Assembly (NCBI GenBank): GCA_030248215.1
Contig: JASANG010001128.1
Location: forward strand, 1 to 64,000
Reading direction: 5' to 3'
Source: Enoplolaimus lenunculus
Taxonomy: Eukaryota; Nematoda; Enoplea; Enoplida; Thoracostomopsidae
DNA: 64,000 nt
Notes under the pieces: model-generated
The model's input: the letters and a program-made list of their open reading frames with translations, nothing else
Databases searched by the model: none
Told to the model about the DNA's origin: nothing
Program-made: the position numbers and the translations under genes
Shown: positions 21,223-36,200 of the stretch, in pieces
How the letters are laid out: each line of letters begins with the position of its first letter
How positions within the stretch are numbered: the first letter of the stretch is position 1

Positions 21223-21679
21223 AGGATTAGGCTTTGTCTTAGTTGTAGGTTTATCTATTAACGCTGATGCTTGTCAATTCTTGTGGATATTTTAATCCGG
21301 ATATCCATTTTCCGTTTTTGTTCCTATACCAAAAATTTCGTTTATTTTTACGTTCAAAATGAGTAGTTATAAATCACGTAATATATCGCAATTTTTCATT
21401 ACAGATGTGTTGCAATTGTTCGAAATGAAACAAAAATTTGAAGTAGTGAAAAAACTCGTGAGTCAACGAGCGAGAAGTCTGCTGGGCTAAATTTTTGCAC
21501 CAAATTTCGATGTAAAAATTTCATTTTGCGTATCTCCACTGAAAGGAATCTTATCTCTAAATACCCACAAATCCGCCCTTGTCGTTGCATTTGATATGTA
21601 AGAAATTTCACATGGAATCTTCGAGAAATGAAAACAGGCTACATTTTCAAACTAAATTCGTTTAAAACTTACACAACCA

Positions 21680-21888
21680 ACATTTAGTTGGAAGACTGCA
21701 AAAAATGTTGAGTCAAAATTAACTCTCTCCGAAATAGGCTTTTCCTGACTACATAAAACTGAGTCAAAATTCGACTCCGTCTCAGTCAAATCCGACTCAA
21801 TTTGACTCTGTCGGAGTTGAATTTTGACTCAGTTTGTGTAGTCAGGAAAAGCCTATTTCGAAGATTTGACTCCCCAATTTTTGCAGTG
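21680..21888. mobile_element. Foldback TGAGTCA MITE, copy 2
   Basis: GACTGCAAAAAATGTTGAGTC at the left and GACTCCCCAATTTTTGCAGT at the right, with two inverted GGCTTTTCCTGACTACA / GTAGTCAGGAAAAGCC arms. Confidence 0.75.
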
Positions 21889-22358
21889 TGTGACCTGTGG
21901 TAGTCATAGTCACAAATAGGGGTTATTTAAAAAAATGCTATTCTAATTTATCTTAAATACAATAGAAAGTATATACACCTACGGCCTAAAAGAACTAATG
22001 GAACGAATCAAAGATGCATTCAATTACATATTGAACTGGACCGGCATAACTGCGAAGTATGTTTGATACACGAACTTTTGTTCAGTTTGCTACTGTCAAA
22101 GTATAAAACCGGAAGTCTTTGGCTACGGCAGAAAATTGGAACAATTTTGCGCCCCCCCTAGAAGATTTTAAACTCTGCTTATAGTCGTTTAAAACCCTTA
22201 AATACCCTTGTGAAAAAAATTTCAATTTTCCTAGCAAGGTGAGCTGGTTACTGGCCTGTCTTCGATTGCATCCTGCTATGCATTTGAATTTTTACAGTAC
22301 GATACATATAGGCTTGTTTATTCGTCAAGTACGAATATAAGACACTCCTATTTTTCAG

Positions 22359-22535
22359 GAACAGGACGGAGAAAGTTCGGATCACGGTTTATATCATGTG
22401 TTACGATTACAATGCGACGGCTTTGGTTTTTATTATGAGAGAGTAATGAAAAATGTAACAAAATTAGAAATTAGTCAAATTGAAAATCATGAAGCGCCGA
22501 ATATGACTTTTCTTAGAGAGTCAGTGATTTGTTAA
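22359..22535 (+). CDS. Tentative terminal exon (58 codons)
   Basis: A good acceptor (CCTATTTTTCAG) precedes an open phase-0 frame that runs 58 codons to TAA. It contains GLYHVLRLQCDGFGFYYERV, which looks protein-like rather than repetitive. No homology is recognised and no upstream exon is proven, so it may be chance. Confidence 0.2.
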   Translation, partial: EQDGESSDHGLYHVLRLQCDGFGFYYERVMKNVTKLEISQIENHEAPNMTFLRESVIC

Positions 22536-22630
22536 ACTGAAAAATTAGAGGATTAGAAAGGCGTGAAGTGCTCAATAGGACCTTATTATCGAGGCAATAT
22601 TCAACATCAGAAATATCGTGTTATACTTAC

Positions 22631-22663
22631 TATTAGGTTTAACAATACCAGTATTTTCCACAT
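22631..22663 (-). CDS. Tentative signal-peptide first exon (11 codons)
   Basis: The minus-strand ATG at 22663 gives MWKILVLLNLI and a consensus donor (ATA|GTAAGTA). This is typical of the first coding exon of a secreted protein. No downstream exon was identified at lower coordinates. Confidence 0.2.
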
Positions 22664-22868
22664 TTCTTCGGCTGCCAAAAACGCACAGTAAGTTAGTGGT
22701 GTACTGACTGCACGCAATAATTGTAATAGAATATAGGACACTTTTATGAAAATTACTTCAAAATACACCGCAGTTGGTGTCGTTTTGGTATACAATACAC
22801 CACCAACTCGGAATTGATTTTCCGGTAGCATTTAATATCTCTTATCCTAATGCAAAGTTCACCCTATA

Positions 22869-23803
22869 AATGGTGCAGCTGGGTCACGTTTTGTCACGCT
22901 CTATATGTTGGGTAACATTTTGTCTGCGATGTAACCCAATATGATATTCCAAAAACAGTGGTTGTCTCTCCAAACATCATGTATCGTTCATGTTTTGTCT
23001 TTCAATATCATATGATATTCCCTGCATCGTCTGTCAATATCATGTGATAATTTTGAAAATGTCTACTGAGTCAGTTACATAGCTAAGATTACGTATGACG
23101 GAATATCATATGATACTCAAACATGTGCCGTTAGTATCGTATGCTATAATGAGACAATGTAAATAACATACGAATAATATGGCGGGATATTTCAATTTTA
23201 CCGGGAAAATTCAAAATTTGGCGGGAAAATGACATTTTTGGCAAAAAATCCAAGTTTTGGCGGAAAATTCAAATTTTGGGAAAATTCAAATTTCGGCGGG
23301 AAATTTGAATTTTGGCGGGAAAATTCAAATTTGGGAAAATTCAAATTTTGGCGGGAAACTTAAATTTTGGCGGGAAAATTCAAAATTTGGCGGGAGAAGT
23401 CAAATTTTGGCAGGAAAATTCAAATTTTGGCGGGAACATTCAAATTTTGGCGGATTGTCTTATGAAATGAAATGAACTACATAATAGAATATCATATAAA
23501 ACACTTAAACTGTACAGTCAACATCATATGATACTCCAAATCTGTCTTGCTGAATGTCATATCATATATGCTGTTAATTTAGAATATCATATGATATTCA
23601 CCAATATGTCTGATAGTGTCCTCTTTACATACGAACACTTGTATGTTGAGATGACCTGTGTACTCGTGCTTTGTATAGCAATATCACATGATATTCGACT
23701 TTTGTCTGTCCGTATCATATGATGGTAACAAAAATTTATGTTGATGTCGGATCAACATGTGACAAAACGTGACCCGACTGCCCCAGTTATAACGTGAACC
23801 CCG
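22869..23803. mobile_element. Foldback element rich in ATATCATATGATATTC, copy 2
   Basis: The ends are GGTGCAGCTGGGTCACGTTT and its inverse near 23760-23800 (ACGTGACCCGACTGCCCCAG). About eleven variants of the CATATG-centred palindrome are scattered inside, and a minisatellite occupies 23190-23455. Confidence 0.65.
23190..23455. repeat. About 20-bp minisatellite (AAATTTTGGCGGGAAAATTC)
   Basis: Roughly a dozen units of AAATTTTGGCGGGAAAATTC with small length changes. It lies inside the foldback element. TTTSGCGGGAAA resembles an E2F-type site, but I attach no function to that. Confidence 0.85.
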
Positions 23804-24221
23804 CATAAGGTTATATTGCGCACTGAATTTCCCGTTTTTATACCTAAAAATGTATTCTACAAGTTTTCGGAACGTGAAAATAATGCTAGTTTACCTGATT
23901 TTGGGTCGGATTTGAATTCAGGGAAGTATAGGTTTACACCAAAATTTTATGACCTTTCTGCTAATTACCGTAGTAAGGTGGGTGTAACCGCATAGATAAA
24001 TTACCGGAAACAGATTGCGGGCAATCGGATAGAAACTGGATGGCGATACTGAGTCACAAAAACTTCCCAAATGTCTTACTTATCAGCCAAAACAATTGCG
24101 GCATACGAATATTCGCCGAACACGCTGCGTGTTTACAGAAACAATGGATGTGCCCAAATTTTACGAATTTGGATAATTTTCATAATTTTTTTGTAATATC
24201 AGAATTTACAGCACATCTGCA

Positions 24222-24247
24222 ATGGAAGATGAAAGGTTACGCCATTT
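24222..24247 (+). CDS. BAR-RhoGAP exon 1 (coding part; exon from 24203)
   Basis: Acceptor TAATATCAG at 24202, then the ATG at 24222 (context TCTGCAATGG) encodes MEDERLRH. The donor is TT|GTAAGT, phase 2. The frame is open back to the acceptor (IYSTSA), so the true start may lie in an earlier exon. Confidence 0.65.
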
Positions 24248-27200
24248 GTAAGTAAATAGAAGTATCGTAATTTAGGTTTTTCCATTCAAAAAAATTTAAT
24301 CAAAATAAACAATATTTGCTCGCTAAAGTCAGTTGCTGATTACCATATAAAGTCACAGAAACAAAACAATTGCTCGCTTCACCGCAAATTACCGTTTAAT
24401 TCTGAACCGTTTTATACATTTTCGTACGCTTGCAGTTAACCCCTTCTCACACTGAGTTTCCTATAGGCAACTAAGCGCAATGTATATACGTTAAATAATG
24501 TATATCGCACCGTGCTTAACAATTGCAACACGTATACATAGTACTAAATCACCACAAGACGTGAGAACCCCCTCGGGCTCGAGCGTCAAGCTCCTATAGC
24601 TGAGTAGTGATGGTAAACGCCTCCCACCCCAGTCACTGGAGTTCGAATCCTAGCATAAAAGTATGTCTCAGGGGAAATGAAAAATATTCATGTGAGGGTT
24701 AAGCGAAAAACTTTCAGTTTACTATTTATAAACATGCAAAAACATTTGGCAAACCGGTACTGTGAAATTGAAATTGCACTAAATAGTACGTTTTTAGCAA
24801 ACTGGCTGAGCTATATAATTTTTGTAGGCGACTGTGTTTAGCGAGTGCAAAACTCACTAATATATATTAATGTAGATGTTTTGCGTGTCAACAAAAACTA
24901 ATCTCGAAGCTGCTCCCTAAAAGCTTAAACTAACTTGATTTAAGATTAAGCTAATCCACCAGTATTAAACTAACTTTTTACATTCACTAAACTAACAGGT
25001 AGGTTTACGCTTAATCTCATTTGAAATCTTACATATTTTAAGTTTGAGCTAAATTTATTGAACTCTTAGATACAAGGTTGCTCTTGTTTGTTAATCTAAA
25101 AATAAGTTTTCTTAAACTCGTGTTAAACTTAAAAATGCGTTAGTTTAAGTAAAACTGAAAATTCTAGTTTAGTTAGTCCGTCCAGCCATTTAAGTTTTAG
25201 TTAAACTGATATTCAAGTTTAGTTAAGCTATAATTTAAGTTTAAGTTTTTAGAGAGTGGAATTCTCACAGGTGCCCGATGGCTATAGGTCTACCAAATGC
25301 TGACCTATCAAGCGGATGATGGTCCCCCAGGCATGGTATCAGGATCTTACAGTGGCCAAGTTACCCTAAAAGCCGTCTCGTTTTTCGGGGACAACAATGT
25401 ACCAGGAGCACACGCAACAAATATAATTGAAACAGTGGGGACACTTGGGAAAGCCGAACAGTTGGGACCGCGGGACAGATGGGAAATTTGGGACATTTGA
25501 GACAGCCCGACAGGCGGGGCGAGTTGTAATCTATGTTATCTGCTCCAGTTACCCCATTTTTTACGGTAAACAGTTGACTCAGCCTTCCAGAATAACCGCT
25601 AATGTTGATGAATAGGTTTCAATTTACTATAGGCACTTTATTTTACGGCAAACAACTGATACTTCCCAGTATTAAGAGTTTCCGCATTCCAGTGACCAGC
25701 TGATAAACAACTGCCCGCAAGCAAACCAGCTAGTAAAAAACCAGTTGGTAAACAATTGACTGGTAAACAATTAGCTGGCAATTTCAACGATTAATACAAG
25801 CAGTTTTTGGTGGCAGCTATTAATGAACCTGGCTAATGGTTTTATCAGGTAGTTTACACCAGGTGATTAATGGGTTTCCCCTGCGTGGTTTACACCAAAC
25901 GATTTGTGGGTTTACCAACAGTTTACACCGCCTGGCTAAAGGATTACTACCAAACGGTTTACGAAGTGATTAACGCGTTTCTGTCAGGGCGTCCGAAAGG
26001 TGGAGTATGAAAGGAAGAAGTTTGTTTCTTAATATTGTTGAAGACTTTGACTCATGTAAAGATCAGGGGCGGAGAGTTTTTCGTTGGGACTAGAATCGAG
26101 CGAGCTTAAGCTTTAGACTAATTTTTTTGCTTGGCTTAGGCTTAGGCTTAGGAATAAACTCATTCTTACGCTCAGGCTTAGGCGTAAGCTTAGACGTAGG
26201 TTTAGGAATATGCTTATATTACTGTTCCGCCCCTGTTCTTCACAATGGCCAAGACATTTAACAGTTTAGCCATTTCAGACGTTACTTTCTGAGCTCTTCA
26301 AGGCTATTAAAGCATGAAATTAAACAAATGTCAGCCTTGAAAACTTTTAAAAGTTTTGAAATTTCAAAACTATTTATTTTGTGTACTATTACGCTCCTTA
26401 AAAAAGCAAAGCTCATGATTGTGAGCTAAAAATGTTTCATGAGAAGAAATACTGACATCATATTCAAGTAACATTGAAATTATGAATTAATTCTTTCGAG
26501 GTGTTTGGTTTTAATTCTATGAAAAGCAAAAGTTGTGTTTCTGCTAAGATTTATAGCTTATATTGATTTATCGTCTAAGATTTGGTTAAATGGTGAGAAT
26601 TTCCGGATGAACTAGCGTCGTAACGCATCATTTACTTCTAACTAACTTCAATTTAGATGCTTCTATACTTATAACTTGCTGGTTTTTGTGAACAGTGAAC
26701 TGACAAGTTAATTGGGCCCATGTATAGAACACGGCCGGAACGTTTTTCGGCAGGACTGTAATAAAATAAGCTTAAGCTTTAGACTAATTTTTTTGCTTTA
26801 GGCTTAGGCTTAGGCTTAAGCTTAGGCTTATGTATAAGGTCATTCTTATGCTTAGACTTAAGCTTAGGCTTATACTTACGAATATGCTGATACTACTGTT
26901 CCGGCCGTGTTGTATACATTGGCCGTTATTTGTATATAAGTGATTTTTTTATGAAGTTTGCGTGTTTATTTTCACTCCGTCTCCATGTCCGCTTTTACCG
27001 GCTGCTTGTTTATTTCAGATATGGAAATGTGCCTTTGCAAGTCGAAGGATTGGAAACCGAATGCAATGACGTTAATAATTTGAGAGCAGCGATGCAACAT
27101 ATTTCATTTCAATTGAAAAAATTCAAACGAAGCGAGTTCAACGATACAGTTAGTTGAATTGGCCAATGTTTAGAACACGGCCGGAACAGTAGTATAAGCA

Positions 27201-30200
27201 TATTGCTAAGCCTAAGCCTAAGCCTTTGCGTATAGATGAGCCTATTCGTAAGCCTAAGCCTAAACCAAAGCGTATAGATGAGCATATTCCTAAGCCTAAG
27301 CCTAAACCTAAGCATATAGATGAGTATATTCCTAAGCCTAAGCCTAAAAGCAAAAAATAGTCTAAAGCTTAAACTAACTCTATTATAGCCCCTCCGAAAA
27401 ACAATCCGGCCCTGTTCTATACATGGGCAGTTGAATTGCCATCAACGGTGTAAGAACAGATAGCAAAAGAAAATAGTGGAAACGAAAAAAGGATATTTAA
27501 GTATAAAAATGTTAAACACATGATTTATTTTTCAGCCACGTCTTCATTAAAAAGTCCTACACTTTGGTGCCCAACTGAATACTACGCTCGAGGGTACAAC
27601 CGGAGGTCTGCCTCCGGCTTCGGCTCTGACATAAAATCAGCATCCGGCTGCGGCTCCGGTAGCATTTTTGCCGGAGATTTTGGGGCAATTTCGGTAGTAA
27701 AATTTCGGACAATTTATCTATTTAGCGCGTTTCGTTTTACTTTTGTCACAGTTTTCAGGAAAGAGTTTCCGAAATTTCGGCGAAACTTAGCGTAAAACCA
27801 AGCAACTTAACAAACATATTGCAGATATTGGCTAGAATTTCACTACGTAACAATCATTTTTACAACCTAAAATTTTGCGTCACCGCTGGCTCCGACCACG
27901 GTATTTGCACATTCGGTTGCACCCTGCACGCTCCTAATTCCTGTTTCGGTATGTCGTTTGATGCTCACCCACCGGATCATTCAAGGATTTAAACTTTATT
28001 CCGAAATAATTGTGGCGTATTAAATTTTCAGAAAACGAACTGAAATCACAGATAGGAATTTGTAAGAAATTTTGTAAAACAATAACATGGACGTTTAATG
28101 AATAAATTTTTCCGACGGCTAACTCAAATTGAGACTGCATCGGCATATGTTCAAAAATACTTGAACCAGGTAACTTCCCGATAATCCAAGGATTGGTTTG
28201 TAATTCAAACAAACAATGGAAATTGTTAAGTGAACCAAACTTGTATCACAGATGAAAGCTAACAACAACCCGTTAACCATAAATCGTCGAAAAGTGCATA
28301 GAAATACAGGATCATATGCTCACATGCGTATATCATCTACCATCACCGATTGGTGTTGAAATTGACAAATTCCCGCAGTTACAATTCATAAAATTGGTAC
28401 AGAAGTTGAACAAATCAAATGCGAAAAATGTGCTCACCTTAGAACATCGCTAGAGCACTGGTTCGAAAGCGATATGATTTATTCTAAACTGGTGATAGGT
28501 GCAACACACATTTGAGAAAACGTCCGCTATTCCTAGTAGCTAATTTATTCAACAGACCCCTTACAAGGAGTAGTATAGCATAGGTGCCGAGAGTAGGTGG
28601 TCGTGGACCCTAAATTGACCGATTGGAGGGCGCTGAGCCCAATTTTTGTCGAACGGATAATAATTTTTGCCAAAGTCTGTCTAAAATTTGCAATTTTTCA
28701 CTAGGCTTCTGCAAATATGCTGCAAAATATTTTCTCGCGCTTCGCACGAAAACTGTTCTCTGAACTTGAGAGCAGGGGTGGGGGCTGACCCAGTGTTTTA
28801 AACCAAATGAGAAAATTTTCGCATGTAACTAAGCTGTACCTCAAGTGCGTCCACACGGGAGGGGCATTGGGGGCCGTGCCCCCACTCCAATTCGGCTGGC
28901 GCCCTCCCAAATAGACTCGGTCTAAAAGTAAACAATCTTGAATTGCTATTTTACTGTGCTCCATTTAAAATTTTTCGGCGGCCATCAAATATAATTCTCT
29001 GGGGACGCCAGTGATCAACCTTGAAGACAGAAATTTGTTAATAAAACTATTCTCCAAGACCGGATCATTTGTCCCCCCTAACTGGTCCCCATCCCGGATT
29101 TAAGCCCCAAGGTAGTTTATAAGAAGCATCCGGTTCCAGCTCGCTTCTCTCCTCCCGATCTTGTCCTGATTGTTCGATTATTTATCGCCAGTTCAAACGC
29201 AAAATATCAAAAAATATTCATGGCTGTGCGCGAAGTTTATATCGTTTTAAGGATTGCCTTCACTTCTATAACATCCACACATTTTGCAATTTTTGCTGAA
29301 ATTGCTATTTCTCGGATGGTGTCCTGAAGGAAGCTACGAAACCTGCCTATTTCGACCCTGGATCTTCTTGTTATGTTTGGTATATCTACGCGACTTCCTG
29401 CGTTGTTGTTCACCCCTCGAATCATAATTTGTTTTCGACACGGCTGCGCAGTAGTAATAATTGCGACCCGTGTTACTTTAAGGTGAAAACCATGTTTTCA
29501 CTACACTTCAATAATAGAGCAAGCTTTAAGCTTTAGACTAATTTTTGCATAGGATTACGTTTAGCAATATGTTTACACTACTGTTGCGGCCCTTTAAAGG
29601 CTATAATTGCAGCTAATGAATGATACATTTATGCGTTTTTGAGTCGTTTATATTTACAATAAAGGATTGTTGTTTTTCAGAAAACGCCAGAATCCATGTC
29701 ATGCGTTGGAGCTGATTTATTATTAATGTAAGATCAAGAGTACACGATACAAAGTGTACAAATCTTGGCGTTCCGCACGGTACAAAATGTGCCACCGGGT
29801 GTTGGGTTTTTGGCAGACGCCCCTTATTTGGAGGTGGGTACAAACTGTGCGATCCATGGAACTTTATGTATCCGGCATCAAAAAGGCTCGGCTTATGGTT
29901 TAATTTAGGGTTATTGCATTTGACAGCGGCTCCGTTTAAATAAGGAGTGGTCTTTCAAAAACGTAACTCATTCTCTAGCGGATATAGAAGGTAGGGGCGA
30001 GGGGGGGGGGCGCACTCCCCCTTGTCAGAAATTTTTTGTGATAAAATAGTAACGTTTCTACGTTACAATTTTCTCCCAGAGAAAATTTTTAGTAAAAAAC
30101 ATTTTTTGACACAAAACATAAAACCTTACATTTTTTACATCTGAAAATGTTTTGGTCATAAAATGATATGATCTCTACCTTTCAAATTTTCCGTTTTATA

Positions 30201-33200
30201 ACATTTTACAGCCCGTCCACGCCCGTCAGAAATTTTTGGATCCACCTATTTACGCATGACGGGTACACTGTAAAAAAATGGGGAGTCAAATGGACTCTCT
30301 CGGTAATAGGCTTTTCCTGGCTACACAAATTGAGTCAAATTCGGCTCCACTAGAGTAAGATTCGATTAATTTTTTACAGTGTACATTTTGTACTATGCGA
30401 AACCCCAAGAGTGGCACACTCTTGTATCATGCACTCTTCCTAAAGAACAGGGTCGAAGCCATTTAAAGTGTGTCAACGACTTTAGCATAAACTTGACCGT
30501 TCATAAACTTGCGCAGCACTTAGACGTAGTTTGTATGATCATTTCGACACAAAAAACCGGGCCTGAAACCTTAGGGGGCATACCTGCGTTCAGTTTCTTT
30601 TGGAAAACATTGCCTCCTATGAAAAGTTTAATTTAGTTTTAATTCAAACTAGAATGTCCTGAATTCTGTTTCTAACATCGTTCTGACCCAGCAGCATGTT
30701 GAGCTGGCTTTGGGCATATTAGGCAAATTTTTTTGTGAGTGAACTTTTTAAGCGAGAAAATTTTATGACTTCTAAGCATCCAAAACATTTATTCTAGTAA
30801 GCATGTTTGTCATTCAATGAGGTAATATAGCCCCTCCATGACTACTGTCTAAACACTTAAATTACAGCGTAACTAAACTTCAATATTAATTGAAGTGAAA
30901 CTTAAATGGTTGGACGGACTAAAACTAAACTGAAATTTTAAGTTTAACTTAAACTAACTCATTTTTAAGTTTAAGGCGAATTTAAGCCAAACTTAATTTT
31001 TTGTTTAAGTAACAAATGCAGCACTGATATAACGTATAGCTTAGAAATCAATAAGTTTAGCTTAAACTAAAAAATATGTAAGATTTCAAATCAATTTAAA
31101 CGTAAACTACCACTAAAGATTAATTAATCATGGAAACTAGTTTAACACCTCTAGATTAACTTAAGTTTAAATCGAGTAAGTTTAAGTTTTAGACAGTACG
31201 TTTGTATACACACAACTTTTAGCTTATCTCAATCCATTTTATGCTATGAACAGCAGAAATCAGGGCCTGAGCAGCCACCCCCATGCCACCCATTTGCGGC
31301 GTCCAACCCTAAAGGGGCCTCCACCCTAACCGGTTGAAACAAAACCGCTAATGTTTTAAAATGCATCTGGCTTCTCGCTCTCTTTAAACAAGAGTATGCA
31401 ACTGGGTACGTTTTATGTTTTAAAACCCGCCATTTCACATTCAATATTGCAAGCAACGGAAATAGATTTGACTATTTTTAGATTCATTTTCGGGCCCATG
31501 TATAGAACAGGGTCGGAACAGTAGTATAAACATATTCTTAAGCCTAAGCCTAAGCCTAAGCGTAAGGATGAGCCAATTCCTAAGCTTAAGCGAAAATTAA
31601 GCCTAAGTCTAACCAAATACGTTAGTCTAAAGCTTTAATCTAAACTCTATTATAGCCCTATAGGAAAACCTTCCGTCCCTGTTCTATACATGGGCCTATT
31701 TTCGTATTTCAGAAATGCCGTAAATGAGTATGAAGCGGCATTGAGAAAAGATTTCACCGAACTTCTGTATTGTGAAGAATGCGAAACGAAAATACTGAAT
31801 TCGATGCAATGTTACGAGGTGGGCATTAGAAGCGTTTACAAGGGTAGGAGATAAACAAGTATATATCTCCCTCTCAAAATTTCTGGGCACACAAATTGTT
31901 ACTGTTAACTGATTTTTAGGGATAGACTAATGGTGATTTTGTTCGAAAATATGCAATTTATCGAAGAAGTTCAACTTTATCTTTTGAAATGCCAAACGTT
32001 TTAACGCTGCTAATTTTGGATTATAATTTTGGGATGAAAAAATATCGAATTTTAAACCGTGGCGCAAATTTGTAAAGAAGACAGAATTTGCCTGTCGCAA
32101 CCGGATATCCGGTCGAAACCTGTTCTAGATCCGTCCGTTCACTAGCGGATACAGAGGGAGGGTGGGGGGGGGCGTACGCCCCTCCTGTTAGAATTTTTTT
32201 GTTAAAATGGTACGGTCCCTCCTACCTTTACCATTTTCCCCCTCAAAAATTTTTGTAGAAATATACAATGTTTACCCTGAGAAATTTTTTCTGATAAAAA
32301 TGATAAGTTCTCTATCATACAATTTTTTCTCCAAGAAAAGTTTTTAGTGATAAAATGATAAGGTCCCTACCTTACAATTTTTGTGTTTCATAACATTTGC
32401 CAGCCCGCCCCTTTAACGTCAGAAATTTTTGGATCCCGTTTGTGCACAGGATGAGATCAGAAAAATTAATGAAACCGAAACTATGATCAAACGCATGACT
32501 GAAGAAACACCGTCAATTCAGACAGTCGAACATTTTCATCAGGGGCCGATGGAGGCTTCCACCAAATCCGAAGCGACTTCTGTTAGGTAAGGTCGCTTAG
32601 TCACTAAGCCATCGTTAACGATTGGCCGATTTTGTCTTCAGACCCAATATTAATATTATAGTCGTTTTTCGGTGCTGAAGTAACCAATCCGAATCCCTGG
32701 TAACGACACTGTCTACAGTAATTCTAATTGATAACTTATCAGTGTGAAGCTGAGAAATACCGATGCAGAAACTATAAATTTGGTAAACCAGGTACTGTAG
32801 TGAACCGGATGAGAAGGGTAGGGAGACAGGCACTTATTTTGTCACTGTAGAGGGCAGATTCCTTGCTATTTGGATCCGGAATGTTATATATTTTTCAATC
32901 CGACTTCAGTTATTTGAACCACACACCTTTTAACTTATGCCAGCTATTTTCTGCGGTTTAAAAATATATATGTCGTAGCCCAAGCTGTAAATTGGGCTAG
33001 CCTACGCCGTAATTCTTTCTATGCAATAAGTGCACGCCTTATGATTGCTTACTACCTTAATGCCATACTCAAATACGATTGGCTGATGCAAATACTTTTT
33101 TCTGATTGGCTAAGTAATCGCCACCTATTGGCTACCTAACAGTTTGCTTTATACTGAGAAATGCAGAATCACGCAGGATTACGACTATAAAACAAAATAA

Positions 33201-36200
33201 ATCTACGTATAAACCCTATATTATAGAAAATATATATTTACGCATGTTGACATTTTTATTTTTGTTCTTAAATAATTTATAGGAATACAGATGTCAGATT
33301 TAAAGCGATGGAAATCGAAGATAAAAAGGTATGTTGCAAACACAACTACTTACACAGTAAACGAAACAGGCTATTTTCTGCAAAATCAAGGATTTTCTTA
33401 GTGGTTCGTAAAGATTAAATTTTTTTATCTGCCCTTCTCACAGAACTTTATCAGTCAATAGCTCAGTGTTACAATCTCCATTCTATTAAAAGTTTGCGAG
33501 ATGTCAAAAAACTTTTGGTGAACGCACGGAATCTCGACCCCCCCCCAGGACTGACACTTGACTATTGTTATTTAGATAGGGGAATTTCGTTCCACGGCGT
33601 TCCGTGGGTTTTGAAATATGTCATACCTTGGCACACGGTAGATATTTCAAATTATTGTGTTTTTTGTAATTTTTCACACAATTAACACTTTCTCGTGCTA
33701 ATTTTTTGTGTAAATTTTAACTCAAATTAGTATTTAAATTAAAGTTTGCAACGTTGCTTAATTTTACTTTCAAAATCTGTTGCGGATTCAGAAAAAATTT
33801 AAGATGAATCGTCTTGAAACTTTTGTGCGCTACAAACGTTGGTTTACAATCATCGTAGAACTTCAGGCCCATGTACAGATCAAGGACGAAACGTTATTCA
33901 ATGAACTGGAATAGAGTAAGTTTAGCTTTAGTCTGATTTTTTACTTAGGCTTAGGGTTAAAGCTTAGGCTTAGGTATAAGTTTACTCTTACACTCAGGAT
34001 TAGGCTTAGGAATATGCTTTTATTACTGTTCCGCCACTTTTCTATACATTGGCCGAAGCTCACAGTGTGTTTTCTTATGCAAATTCCCGTAAATACAGCG
34101 CAGATTCTGCACACAGCATAAACACGGTGCCTTCAGTGAAACTTAGTTTATAAATCATTGTTTTCAACTTCAAAACTGCAAAATTTCAAAACAAAAAGTA
34201 TCGTCTGATACTGAAAAATCTTCGATATTCGTTACGGCGAATGTAAAGAACATGGGCGGAACAGTATAATAACCATATTCCTAAGCCTAAGCCTGAGCCT
34301 AAGCCTAAGCGTAAGAATGAGCATATGACTAAACCTACTGTATTAACCCGAATAAGAGGGGGGTAATAAAAGGGTGGTCCCCATTTTGGGTCCGAATCAA
34401 TAGGAGTCCGTATCCCTAATAAGAGTCCGTTAGAGGATAGAGTGCCTAAACCCTAATTAGAGTCCATAAATGTCAATTAGCCCTAATTGTAGCACATAAA
34501 TGACTTCAGGACCAAATAATTTGAGTTCGAAACTTTACAGCGTACTTAAATTTTGAAAGTACATTCCTAAGTATAACCTTTTATTATCGCTCAAACTATT
34601 GAAACGAGACAAATATACGTTAAATTCAACAGATAGGGCGGCGGAGCGTGGGTTAAAAATAAATAACAGTCCGCAACCGAATAACAAGGTGGGTGCCCTC
34701 TGGAGAGGCCAAATAAATATCAGTCCCCCTCTTATTCGGGTCAATACAGTAAGCCTCTGGAGAGGCCAAATAAATATCAGTCCCCCTCTTATTCGGGTCA
34801 ATACAGTAAGCCTAAGCCTAACGTAAGCCTAAGCCTAAGCTTAAGTCTAAGCCAAAGCGTAAGAATGAGCATTTCCGTAAGCCTAAGCTTGAGCCTGAGC
34901 CAAGCAAAAAATAGTCTAAAGCTTAAACTATACTCTATTGAAGTCCCACGGAAAAACGTTCCGTCCTTGATCTTTGCATAGGCCTTCGTTACGATTATTG
35001 TAAATTGATAATTTATAGAACGTCTTGGCTGTTCAAATTTATTCGTTGTGCGAGAAGAAACTAGAAATGGTCACTGCGATCAAAAATGTAAGTGCTTTTT
35101 TGAAACAATATATTTTCTATCAATTAGTAATGATTAGCTATGTAATTTTATGATTTTATGTAATATATTTTCAATAATCACCAACTATGGTTTTACATGA
35201 TATCGTAGTCTATATACTCAAATAGGCATAGCACCAATCACAAGTTAACAGGGTGCAACCGGAATTCCGGTTCCGATAGCAAATTCCGGTATTTTTCACT
35301 CTCCGGTTTCGGTAATAAATGCGGTATTTTTTCAACAGAATTTTGCGGTATTTTTAGGCTTAGGTTTAAGTTGACACTTTAGACTTGTATAATATACTTT
35401 TAAGACTTGAGTATACACATGTCGATATGAATATAGCTAACATAATACGTTGAGTAAAGAACCAAATCTGTACTGGGCCCGTTTTCTCAAACGTGAGCAG
35501 CACCTGAAATCAGTTGGTGATAGTGTTGGTATTCAATATGATAAATAACAAAGGTGAGCCAACCACCATGACAAGTTTAAATTTAACTCAATAAACAAGT
35601 AATACCCAGAATACATAAAGCAAAATCACCAAGACACTAGAAAACTGCCTAGCTACTCTCGTGACAAAGAAGTACCGGACACACTGGCAAATATTCCATA
35701 TTGCTGACATTATGCAAATCAACTGCGATAGCTAGTGAACTTAAAACCTATTACTAACTGATGATAGTTGGTATACACATTCAAGAATATGGGTCCTAAA
35801 TTTGATTTGGTCCACGAAGCTTGATGTTTATGGACTAATTTGTACTTTTCAACGCTATCCATTTACGGACTATAATAGACGCCTATTGATTCATGCTCAA
35901 AATTGGGACTACGGACTCTAATTACCTCCCGTCTCGAATTCAGGTAAGTGCAATATTAAAAACCTATATACATGTGTCGCTTTGTCGTCGCTAGGGTGAT
36001 TCGGTTTGTAGTACTGTAGTGACCCGAATAAGATGGGAGGGGAGGGCTGACATTTGTTTGGCCTCACCAGAGGGTACCCCACTGCCATTCGGTTACGGAC
36101 TGTTATTTATTTTGAACCTGCACTCCGCCACCCTTCGTTACTGATATATATCCGGTATACTCCTATTGATTGGGACTCAAAATGGGGAACTCCCCTCTTT

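Noticed and set aside
28701-28964. 87-codon minus-strand frame in intron 2
   Set aside because: Sequence is the GGGGGC-type repeat debris; no splice sites.
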